From NCBI GenBank assembly GCA_012520735.1, contig JAAYNR010000140.1:1-35746 (forward strand): a DNA stretch of 35,746 bases. The letters run 5' to 3'. Each line of letters begins with the position of its first letter. The first letter of the stretch is position 1. Below are positions 1-6,792 of the stretch, in pieces. The notes under the pieces were generated by a model that was not told the origin of the DNA, ran no database searches, and was given only the letters and a program-made list of their open reading frames with translations. The DNA is from Lentisphaerota bacterium. GTDB taxonomy: Bacteria; Verrucomicrobiota; Kiritimatiellia; RFP12; JAAYNR01. A program made the position numbers and the translations under genes.

Positions 1-48
1 CTTCATAAGTTGTTGCGTTGAAGCAGCTAAGACAGCATTGAGAGTCAT
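1..48 (-). CDS. Partial unknown small protein, runs off left edge
   Basis: On the minus strand an ATG at 48-46 opens a frame (MTLNAVLAASTQQLMK) that continues beyond the window. A purine-rich GGGAGAG lies about 10 bases upstream and the frame is closed by a TAG 27 bases upstream, so this looks like a genuine N-terminus. The right-hand copy of the repeat encodes nearly the same peptide but has ACG at the start position and stops five codons into the unique sequence. The product is not recognised. It could be the start of a multicopy element-encoded protein or an unknown small protein. Confidence 0.35.
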   Translation of the reverse strand, partial: MTLNAVLAASTQQLMK

Positions 49-69
49 CGTCAACTCTCTCCCTTTTAA
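1..69 (-). repeat. Direct repeat, left copy
   Basis: These 69 bases recur at 35678-35746 in the same orientation with 65 identities. The four differences (positions 25, 32, 47, 61) are all transitions. Read on the minus strand, two differences are silent and two change residues (Met to Thr, Val to Ala), so the repeat looks like part of a coding sequence. It may extend past the left edge of the window. The family was not recognised. Confidence 0.9.
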
Positions 70-180
70 AATCTATTTTCCAAACGCGTAGCGTTTTATT
101 AAAACTGCGGGAGTCCATGCAAGTGCCAGACATGTTAAGAAAATAAGACTTCTATGCTGTACAACATTTGGTTACGGCTG

Positions 181-228
181 TAAGCAGTTTTAGGTAGTAG
201 GGACTCGTTTTATGCTAAAAACTGCTTA
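181..228 (-). repeat. Inverted repeat at the 3' end of the epimerase gene
   Basis: Arms 181-193 and 215-228 are complementary with one bulged base, separated by 21 bases. The right arm contains the stop codon and last codons of the epimerase gene. It could act as a transcription terminator for the minus-strand operon, but no T-run follows on that strand and the loop is long. The pairing is seen; the function is inferred. Confidence 0.45.
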
Positions 229-1165
229 GGGTCTGGTTGAGGCCTTGTTCGGCTGTGAGTGGCATTTTAGCCCAGCCGAGAGCTTGTTTAATTTTGCTGT
301 TGTTTACGATGTATGATTCGGTGAGTTTTTGTAGGCGTTCGCTGTTGAGGGGGAGGTGGATGAAGTCGCCTATGCGGGCGATTGTACGGATAAACCGGGG
401 TGGCAGGTGCCAGATGTGTGGTGTACGACCGCGAGAGGCGGCTATCAGTGTGATGAGCTGATTGGTGGAGAGGGGTTGGTCGTCGGCTATATTATAGATG
501 CCGACGGGGATTTGACCCGGCAGGAGTTGCTCCACGATGGCGCAGATGTTGGTTATGGAGGTGAAGGAGCGGTGGTTGTCGAATGCCCCAAGGGGCCAGG
601 GGAGCCCGATGGAGTTTATTTTATAAAGGAGGTTGAGGTTTCCTTTGTTGCCAGGACCGTGGATCATGGCCGGACGGAGGATGTACCCTTTCAGTGGTGC
701 TTTTGTTACGATCTGTTCGGCGGCCAGTTTGCTTTTGCCGTAGGGGGTTTGTGGCGTGGGGGTGATGTCTTCAGTGAGTTCTGTGGCGACGGTGTCGGCA
801 GCGGCTTTGACCGTGCTGAAGAGGATGAAGGGTGTGGTGTCAGGAGATGGTGTGGGGGATGTTGTCAGGGTGGTGACAAGCTTCTCGGTTAGTCCGGTGT
901 TTATAGCGAAGTAGGCGTCGGCAGCGGAGGTGTTTTTTGTGTCGTGGGCTTTACCAGCGAGGTGGATCACCGCCTGTAGCTCTGCCGATGGGATGTTGTT
1001 GAGTTGTTCCCAAGTGAAGCATGTTTGGAAGAGCTCCCGAGTGACGGCCTGGTCGATAGCCAGCTGGATGTCGAGTCCCCACAGGGTGTAGCCACGCTGG
1101 TGGAGGTAGTGTGCCAGATTGGTGCCGACAAAACCGAAGGCTCCGCTTATCAGGATTGGTTTCAT
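215..1165 (-). CDS. NAD-dependent epimerase/dehydratase (extended SDR)
   Basis: A 316-residue protein of the extended short-chain dehydrogenase/epimerase family, expected to modify a nucleotide sugar using bound NAD. The Rossmann glycine motif GAFGFVG is at residues 8-14, and the catalytic YxxxK appears as YGKSK after a Ser/Thr-rich strand (FSTVK). The start was chosen at 1165 because a GAGGGGAG site lies 4 bases upstream. It overlaps the preceding glycosyltransferase stop as ATGA, so it is probably translationally coupled. It is the last gene of a four-gene minus-strand glycan operon. The exact substrate (UDP-GlcNAc, UDP-Glc or a 4-keto sugar) cannot be told from sequence. Paired with a PglC/WcaJ-like transferase, it plausibly makes or reduces the first sugar loaded on undecaprenyl phosphate. 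Confidence 0.9.
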   Translation of the reverse strand: MKPILISGAFGFVGTNLAHYLHQRGYTLWGLDIQLAIDQAVTRELFQTCFTWEQLNNIPSAELQAVIHLAGKAHDTKNTSAADAYFAINTGLTEKLVTTLTTSPTPSPDTTPFILFSTVKAAADTVATELTEDITPTPQTPYGKSKLAAEQIVTKAPLKGYILRPAMIHGPGNKGNLNLLYKINSIGLPWPLGAFDNHRSFTSITNICAIVEQLLPGQIPVGIYNIADDQPLSTNQLITLIAASRGRTPHIWHLPPRFIRTIARIGDFIHLPLNSERLQKLTESYIVNNSKIKQALGWAKMPLTAEQGLNQTLSSF

Positions 1166-1980
1166 TGTACTCCCCTCTTGGCTGAGCCGTTGCGCACCGA
1201 TTTTTTCAGTCGCGACTTGCCACTGAAAAGCTCGAAAACTTTGAAGAAATACTTGGGGAGTAACATGGCCATGTTTGTGTAGATGCCGTTCATACGACAC
1301 CCACGGACAATATCACGGTTTAGTGTAATGGTGCTTTTCCATGACTTGGTGCTTTTGCCGCCGGTGCGCATAATCACCATAGCCTCGGGGAGGTATACTG
1401 TACGGAGCCGGGCGTGCCACAGAAAACGGATCAGAAGTTCGTAGTCGGCACCTATGGGGAAATCGGTGCGATATAGGCCGAGGTGGCTGAAGTGTTCGCG
1501 CCGACAGTAAAACCCGGGGTGTGGCGGCATGAATCCCCAGCGTAGCATCCAGGGGCGGAAGCGACGTGCCGAGTAGTGACGTACCACCCGGTTGAGGTCG
1601 TCGGGACGGACAAAGCTGATGTCTCCGTAGACAGCATCGGCGCGTCCGTTGTCTCTGGCAAAGGCTGCCGCCACACTCTCAAGGATGGTAGAGCCGGCAA
1701 AGAAGTCGTCGGCATTGAGTATCCCTACCACCTCACCCATACTACGGACGATCCCTTTGTTAATTGCATGGTAGAGTCCGGAGTCGCGCTCACTTGACCA
1801 CCTCATACGACCGCCAAAACGCGGCTCGTATGCTTTGATTACATCGACGGTTCCATCAGTAGAGCCACCATCAACCACAATGTAATCGATATCGGTATAG
1901 CTTTGAACCAGCACCGAGTCGAATGCTGTAGCGATAACGGTGGCGTTGTTAAAACAGGCTGTTATCAGTGTGATTTTCAT
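1162..1980 (-). CDS. Family 2 glycosyltransferase
   Basis: A 272-residue GT-A fold glycosyltransferase resembling WcaE-type enzymes. The N-terminus MKITLITACFN and the VVDGGSTDGT segment (about residues 35-44) form the nucleotide-sugar binding region. NADDFF (about residues 89-94) supplies the metal-binding acidic motif, and GADYELLIRF lies in the acceptor region. No membrane segment is visible, so it is expected to be cytoplasmic and membrane-associated through partners. The start is 1 base after the sugar transferase stop, and the stop overlaps the epimerase start (ATGA). Together with its neighbours it should extend a lipid-linked surface glycan. The donor sugar and linkage are unknown. 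Confidence 0.92.
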   Translation of the reverse strand: MKITLITACFNNATVIATAFDSVLVQSYTDIDYIVVDGGSTDGTVDVIKAYEPRFGGRMRWSSERDSGLYHAINKGIVRSMGEVVGILNADDFFAGSTILESVAAAFARDNGRADAVYGDISFVRPDDLNRVVRHYSARRFRPWMLRWGFMPPHPGFYCRREHFSHLGLYRTDFPIGADYELLIRFLWHARLRTVYLPEAMVIMRTGGKSTKSWKSTITLNRDIVRGCRMNGIYTNMAMLLPKYFFKVFELFSGKSRLKKSVRNGSAKRGVQ

Positions 1981-1981
1981 A

Positions 1982-2686
1982 TTATGGAGTTGTCAGTGTC
2001 TCTCCTTCCCATAACAGACCGGGCACTTTAATTTGTGGTAATTTACGAAAAACTCTGTGTAACAGCCGACTGTCGGGGAAGATTATAACCCATGCGGTAA
2101 GAAAAATGAGGAGAGCGTCTGTTCGCAGGGAGAGGTTTTGCTGATACCAAAGCTCGAGTGCACCTTTAGCAGGGGCTATATGCCGGGCGTAAAACTCGGC
2201 AGGTGGCATACCACTCTCGGAGAGGAGGCGTTCTTCGTCGCGAAAGACGATAGACCCGATACCTGTCAGGCCGGGGCGTATGTTATAGATAACTTTTTTG
2301 ACATCTTCGGGGTATGGCTCAAATGTTTTATCAGCCAGCGGGCGTGGCCCCACGATAGCCATATCGCCTTTGATGATGTTTATCAGTTGGGGCAGTTCGT
2401 TGAGTTTGGTCATGCGCAAAAACCGCCCGAATGGGAGGACGCGTGGATCGCGGCGGGTGGTGTGGTAGCCGCCACTCATCGAGGGGCTCGCCTTAAGCAT
2501 AGTGGCAAACTTCCAGATGTCGAACGGCTTATTATAGCGACCGACCCTTTTCTGCAGATAAAAGACGTAGTGTTCGCCGCTCAAAAGGAGTATTAGTACC
2601 ACAGGCAGCAAAAGCGGTGATAAAAACAACAGCGCCAGTGTTGCCAGAATAAAGTCAGTTAATCTTTTAAAAAAGCCGTATATCAT
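1982..2686 (-). CDS. Bacterial sugar transferase (PglC/WcaJ-like phosphoglycosyltransferase)
   Basis: A 234-residue monotopic phosphoglycosyltransferase, the class that transfers a sugar-1-phosphate to undecaprenyl phosphate to start glycan assembly. A hydrophobic re-entrant segment spans about residues 10-36, followed by the QKRVGR stretch, the LRMTKLNELPQ catalytic region (about 90-100) and KGDMAIVGPRP (about 106-116). In PglC the catalytic dyad is Asp-Glu; here the aligned pair is Asn96-Glu97. Some related sugar transferases also have Asn here as far as I recall, so loss of activity is not certain. The start overlaps the GH127 stop as ATGA, indicating coupling. The length fits the short PglC form without the N-terminal WbaP/WcaJ membrane domain. 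Confidence 0.9.
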   Translation of the reverse strand: MIYGFFKRLTDFILATLALLFLSPLLLPVVLILLLSGEHYVFYLQKRVGRYNKPFDIWKFATMLKASPSMSGGYHTTRRDPRVLPFGRFLRMTKLNELPQLINIIKGDMAIVGPRPLADKTFEPYPEDVKKVIYNIRPGLTGIGSIVFRDEERLLSESGMPPAEFYARHIAPAKGALELWYQQNLSLRTDALLIFLTAWVIIFPDSRLLHRVFRKLPQIKVPGLLWEGETLTTP

Positions 2687-4656
2687 AGAGTTCTCTCTGT
2701 CTCATTAATCCAAACCCGCATCTCTCCCGGTTTGCGGTTGTCCCATAAGCAGTATGGGATGGCTTGCATAGTAATTGGTTTCGTTATGAGTTTAGCTTGG
2801 TCGTCGGCAGGGGCATAGAGGGTGTTAGACCAGGCAGTGGCAGATTTACGTTTGGCGGTGGCTTTTATCATAATGTATCCACCTAGCGCAGCCGACTTAA
2901 CACTATGAAGCTCTGCATTGGCCGGTAATGAGATGGCGGCGAGGTCTTTACCGTTATCGCACTCTTCCAGACAGTATACGAGTGGTCCACGTTGCAAGGC
3001 GACTTGCCCAGCATTTTGCCGCACCGACGGATGAGCTGCCAGCCGTACAGGCTCCATAGGGAGGTTGAGCTCAATTTTGTCCCCGGCTTGCCAACAGCGT
3101 GTAATATGGAGGTACCCTTTAATAACCCTGACAGTGGTGTCAGCAAGCTTTACGGAGGTTTTTATAGAAAGATCGAGCACGGTATAGGCTGTGCCGGCGG
3201 AACCGGCAGCGTGGAAGGTAGCTGCCGGGTTGCGGCACCACCCTGGCAAGCGAAGAGCGATAGTAAATTTTTCCCCTGCCGGCGGTGGCGTTACTGTTAT
3301 AGAGACGGTGCCATCCCAGGGGTAGTCGCCCTCTATCGCGAGTTTGGCAGTGCCGCACTCAAGGTGGGCTGATACTCTCCCAGCGGCATAGAGGTGCAGG
3401 GCGACAGTTTTGGCCGAACTGGAGGCAACATAGGCACCGAGTGATGCATAAAGGCGGGCAATGTTTGGTGGACAGCACGAGCAGTCGAACCACTTCTGGC
3501 GGGAAGCGGGATAATTATGGTAGCCGCCACCAACCTTCTCTATTAGTTCGGGATAAACCGCCAATCTGTTGGCGTAGAAAAACTTTGTGCCGTCGCGGGA
3601 GACACCTGCCGCAACCCCGTTATAGAGAGCACGCTCCATGGTGTCGGCATAGGAGGAGTCGAGGTCGGCATTGAGCATCCGCTGGGCAAAGAAAACAAGC
3701 GCAATGGCGGCACAGGTCTCGGCATAGGCATCTTCATTGGGGAGATCGTAATCGACCGTAAACCTCTCCCCTACTTGCGACGATCCGACACCACCTGTTA
3801 TGTACATACGTCGGGTGGTGATGTTTCTCCATAAATCACGGCACACCGCCAGCAACTCTTTATCATCTCTCTCTACGGCGACATCGACCATAGCGGCATA
3901 AAGGTAGCAGGCACGCACGGCGTGTCCTTCGGCGCTTTTCTGCTTGCGCATAGGGAGATGAGCCTGCATGTAAGCACAGGCTCCGGGCAGGCGGTCGCCA
4001 CGCGCCTTGGCTTCGGCATTAAAATAGTAAGGTAGCTGCCCACGTTCATCGACAAAATAGGCGGCCAAATCGAGGTAGCGCTGCTCACCAGTTAGTTTAT
4101 AGAGACGAATCAGAGCCAGCTCTATCTCGGGGTGTCCCGGGTAACCACGTTTTTGGCCTCTGGCTGTGCCGAAAACAGCGGCGATGTGGTCGGCATAGCG
4201 GCAAAGGGCTTGCAGAAAGTCGTCCTCGCCACTGTACACGGCACGGGCAGCGGCGGCCTCCATCAGATGACCGGCACAATAGAGTTCGTGCATGCTGTGG
4301 AGGTTACTCCACCGTTTATCGATCCCTATACGCTGATAATAAGAGTTAAGGTAACCATCGGGCAATTGAGCATTAACATAACTGCTGACTACAGCATCGA
4401 CGCGACGTTGCAGTAGTTTATCGGGAGAAACCGCCAGCGAGTAAGCGGCTGCCTCCAACCACTTGGCTACATCGGAGTCCCAATACTCATGCACTGTGGC
4501 GGCTTTAGGATTAAAAGCGCCCAGCCGACCCGTTTTTTTAAGCAACTTATACTCAATAGGTAGCGTGACTTCACGATTAGTTTCCAGCCGCTCAGCCCAG
4601 AAGTTGTCGCTGAACTTCACCTGTGTCACTTGAACTGGCTCCATTTTTGTTTTCAT
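2683..4656 (-). CDS. GH127/DUF1680 glycoside hydrolase (beta-L-arabinofuranosidase-like)
   Basis: A 657-residue protein of the DUF1680/GH127 family, whose founding member HypBA1 of Bifidobacterium removes beta-L-arabinofuranose with a zinc-bound cysteine nucleophile. The zinc/catalytic residues appear conserved: Glu313 and Cys315 in YAETCA, and Cys394-Cys395 in CSCCPPN. The spacing is close to HypBA1 (E338, C340, C417, C418). No signal peptide is visible, so it is probably cytoplasmic. The start is uncertain: in-frame ATGs lie at 4671, 4656 and 4644, none with a strong Shine-Dalgarno site. It is the first gene of the operon and overlaps the sugar transferase (ATGA). Its real substrate is unknown, since GH127 members also act on other sugars. 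Confidence 0.88.
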   Translation of the reverse strand: MKTKMEPVQVTQVKFSDNFWAERLETNREVTLPIEYKLLKKTGRLGAFNPKAATVHEYWDSDVAKWLEAAAYSLAVSPDKLLQRRVDAVVSSYVNAQLPDGYLNSYYQRIGIDKRWSNLHSMHELYCAGHLMEAAAARAVYSGEDDFLQALCRYADHIAAVFGTARGQKRGYPGHPEIELALIRLYKLTGEQRYLDLAAYFVDERGQLPYYFNAEAKARGDRLPGACAYMQAHLPMRKQKSAEGHAVRACYLYAAMVDVAVERDDKELLAVCRDLWRNITTRRMYITGGVGSSQVGERFTVDYDLPNEDAYAETCAAIALVFFAQRMLNADLDSSYADTMERALYNGVAAGVSRDGTKFFYANRLAVYPELIEKVGGGYHNYPASRQKWFDCSCCPPNIARLYASLGAYVASSSAKTVALHLYAAGRVSAHLECGTAKLAIEGDYPWDGTVSITVTPPPAGEKFTIALRLPGWCRNPAATFHAAGSAGTAYTVLDLSIKTSVKLADTTVRVIKGYLHITRCWQAGDKIELNLPMEPVRLAAHPSVRQNAGQVALQRGPLVYCLEECDNGKDLAAISLPANAELHSVKSAALGGYIMIKATAKRKSATAWSNTLYAPADDQAKLITKPITMQAIPYCLWDNRKPGEMRVWINETERTL

Positions 4657-4715
4657 AATTATCTTTAGCATACACCCAAACAGGGGTTTTGTGGCAAAAA
4701 CTTGCAATTTGCGGC

Positions 4716-4744
4716 TTTTCGTAACGGCATGATTGTGGCATACT
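4716..4744 (+). promoter_or_regulatory. Weak candidate promoter for the helicase gene
   Basis: TTTTCG, a 17-base spacer and CATACT preceded by TGG (an extended -10 pattern) lie 30 bases upstream of the helicase start. The -35 is poor. It occupies the same DNA as the candidate promoter on the other strand, so the two would compete. Confidence 0.3.
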
Positions 4745-4757
4745 ACGGCATTGTCAA
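4729..4757 (-). promoter_or_regulatory. Candidate sigma-70 promoter for the glycan operon
   Basis: On the minus strand TTGACA (4757-4752) is followed after 17 bases by AATCAT (4734-4729), four of six matches to the -10 consensus. It would start transcription about 65 bases before the chosen GH127 start. It overlaps a weaker candidate promoter for the divergent helicase gene. Confidence 0.45.
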
Positions 4758-4773
4758 TCAAGTGAGTTAAAAG

Positions 4774-6711
4774 ATGACCGATTATACCCAAATTTTAAAT
4801 GAAGAACAACGGGCTGCCGTAATGGCCGGCGAGGGTCCGCTATTGGTATTGGCGGCAGCCGGCACTGGTAAAACCCATACTCTTGTCTACCGTGTAGCCT
4901 ATCTCATTGAGAACGGGGTCAATCCCGGTTCGATTTTACTGCTGACTTTCACGAATCGTGCCGCCAGAGAGATGCTGGAACGGGCCCGTATAGTGTGTGG
5001 CGATGCCGTAGGCTCTGTCTGGAGCGGTACATTTCACCATATTTGCAACCGTATGTTGCGTCGTTTCAGCGAGAGGGTCGGCTATCCAAACGACTTCTCT
5101 ATTCTGGACCGGGACGACTCCCGTTCGTTGATCGACCAATGTGTCAAAAACCTGAATCTCACCTCCAAAGATTTCCCTAAAAAAGATGTCTTAGCCAGTC
5201 TCTTCAGCAATGCTGCCAGCCGCAATGTACCTGTGGAAGAGGTAATAGAGGCGAGTCTCGACTCCCTAAAGGTCGATATTGACGATATTGTCCGTGTAGC
5301 CGAGGCTTATGCGGCCCGCAAAGTGGAGGTCAGGGCGATGGATTTTGACGACCTCCTCCTTAATGGACTCCGTTTGATAAGTGAACATAAGGAGATAAGG
5401 GAACATTATCAGGAACGCTTTGCCCATATTCTGGTTGACGAATACCAGGACACCAACGGACCACAATCGCAGTTGGTAGATCTGCTGGCAGCCAAATGTC
5501 GCAATATCATGGCAGTTGGCGATGACTTCCAGTGCATCTACTCCTGGCGGGGTGCCGACTTCCGCAATATAATGGAGTTTCCCAAACGGTATCCCGACTG
5601 CACAGTTATCAAGCTTGAACAAAACTACCGTAGTGTACCGGAGATACTTTCGGTGGCTAACACCTGTATTGCCGGCAACCCTGAGCAATTTCAAAAAGTG
5701 TTGCGGGCGACCCGTCCGGCACGTGTTAAGCCGCGCACAATGTATTTGCGTGATGGGCAGGAGCAGGCTGAGGCGGTTATCCGCATGATCAATCGCTATC
5801 ATGCCGATGGTTGCCCTTACTCCGACATGGCGATACTCTACCGGGCGCATTTTCACTCTATCGAGCTGCAGGTGGCTCTGGGGCGTATGGGGATACCACA
5901 TCGGATCACCTCGGGTCTGGGGGTCTTTGAACAGGCACACGTAAAGGACGTATTGGCCTTTCTCCGTGTTTGCACCCAGCCTGGCGACAGCATATCATTC
6001 AGCAGACTTTTAGGGATGTTACGTGGTGTCGGGCCCAAAACTGTCGAAGCTTGGTGGTCTAAATTAGGCGGCCACTTTGATTCGGCTAACCCGGCACACC
6101 GCGCAGCACTAATAAACCTCATGCGTCCGGCTATTGCTGAAGCCTGGAGACCAGTAAATGATGCGCTGACAGCATACCATGAAGAGAACCTCGGCACCAA
6201 TGGCGGCGCAGCAATCAGGCTCTTTTACGAAACATTCTACGAAGTTTACATGGCACGCACCTATGAATCGCCTGAAAGACGCGCCGAGGATATACAGGAA
6301 CTGGAGAGCCAGATATCCAAAGCCTCCAACGTAGTAGCGTTTTTATCGGATGTAGCCCTGCTGACCAACGTCGACCACCAGTATGCCCGGCGTGAACGTG
6401 GCGAAGATGACGACGCTGTACAGCTCAGCACCGTCCATCAGGCCAAGGGGCTGGAGTGGCCAGTAGTCTTTGTAATCTGGGCCGTGGAGGGGATGTTCCC
6501 ATCCGGGCGGACAATGGAGGAGTCCGGTGGCGATGCTGAAGAGCGCCGCCTCTTCTATGTGGCGGTCACCCGGGCACGAGATGAGCTTGTGCTACTGGCT
6601 CCGGAGCTGCGCACCACACGTGACGGCGGCTACTTTTTCTGCAAGCCGTCGCGCTTTATCAAAGAGCTCCCACGCCACCTGATTACCGAAACTTATGGAC
6701 GCCGCTTTTAA
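4774..6711 (+). CDS. UvrD/Rep/PcrA-type superfamily 1A DNA helicase
   Basis: A 645-residue ATP-dependent 3'-5' DNA helicase. All SF1A motifs are present in order: Q motif LNEEQRAAV near residue 9, Walker A AAAGTGKT (about 28-35), TFTNRAAREM (Ia), LVDEYQDTN (II), GDDFQCIYSWRGAD (III), LEQNYRS (IV), STVHQAKGLEWPVVF (V) and LFYVAVTRARDEL (VI). It ends soon after motif VI and lacks the long C-terminal tail of UvrD or PcrA (usually about 720 residues). It could therefore be a Rep-like or accessory helicase rather than the housekeeping UvrD. No strong Shine-Dalgarno site precedes the ATG. The nearby uvrA (one gene away) suggests a DNA-repair neighbourhood. Confidence 0.95.
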   Translation: MTDYTQILNEEQRAAVMAGEGPLLVLAAAGTGKTHTLVYRVAYLIENGVNPGSILLLTFTNRAAREMLERARIVCGDAVGSVWSGTFHHICNRMLRRFSERVGYPNDFSILDRDDSRSLIDQCVKNLNLTSKDFPKKDVLASLFSNAASRNVPVEEVIEASLDSLKVDIDDIVRVAEAYAARKVEVRAMDFDDLLLNGLRLISEHKEIREHYQERFAHILVDEYQDTNGPQSQLVDLLAAKCRNIMAVGDDFQCIYSWRGADFRNIMEFPKRYPDCTVIKLEQNYRSVPEILSVANTCIAGNPEQFQKVLRATRPARVKPRTMYLRDGQEQAEAVIRMINRYHADGCPYSDMAILYRAHFHSIELQVALGRMGIPHRITSGLGVFEQAHVKDVLAFLRVCTQPGDSISFSRLLGMLRGVGPKTVEAWWSKLGGHFDSANPAHRAALINLMRPAIAEAWRPVNDALTAYHEENLGTNGGAAIRLFYETFYEVYMARTYESPERRAEDIQELESQISKASNVVAFLSDVALLTNVDHQYARRERGEDDDAVQLSTVHQAKGLEWPVVFVIWAVEGMFPSGRTMEESGGDAEERRLFYVAVTRARDELVLLAPELRTTRDGGYFFCKPSRFIKELPRHLITETYGRRF

Positions 6712-6713
6712 AC

Positions 6714-6743
6714 TTGTCGAACGGTGAGCTTTTAAAGCATAAT
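6714..6743 (+). promoter_or_regulatory. Candidate promoter for the HD-GYP gene
   Basis: TTGTCG (6714-6719), an 18-base spacer and CATAAT (6738-6743) lie 50 bases before the ATG at 6793. The two hexamers match consensus at 4/6 and 5/6. Confidence 0.4.
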
Positions 6744-6792
6744 AGTGTACGATTTATAAATGTATTAGCAACCATCCGTAAAGGATTTAAAC

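Noticed and set aside
356-892. A 178-codon plus-strand open frame opposite the epimerase gene
   Set aside because: It lies wholly antisense to a well-supported gene, has no recognisable motif and no ribosome site; it is a by-product of the epimerase codon pattern.
5266-5940. A 224-codon minus-strand open frame inside the helicase gene
   Set aside because: Fully antisense to conserved helicase motifs, with no family resemblance.
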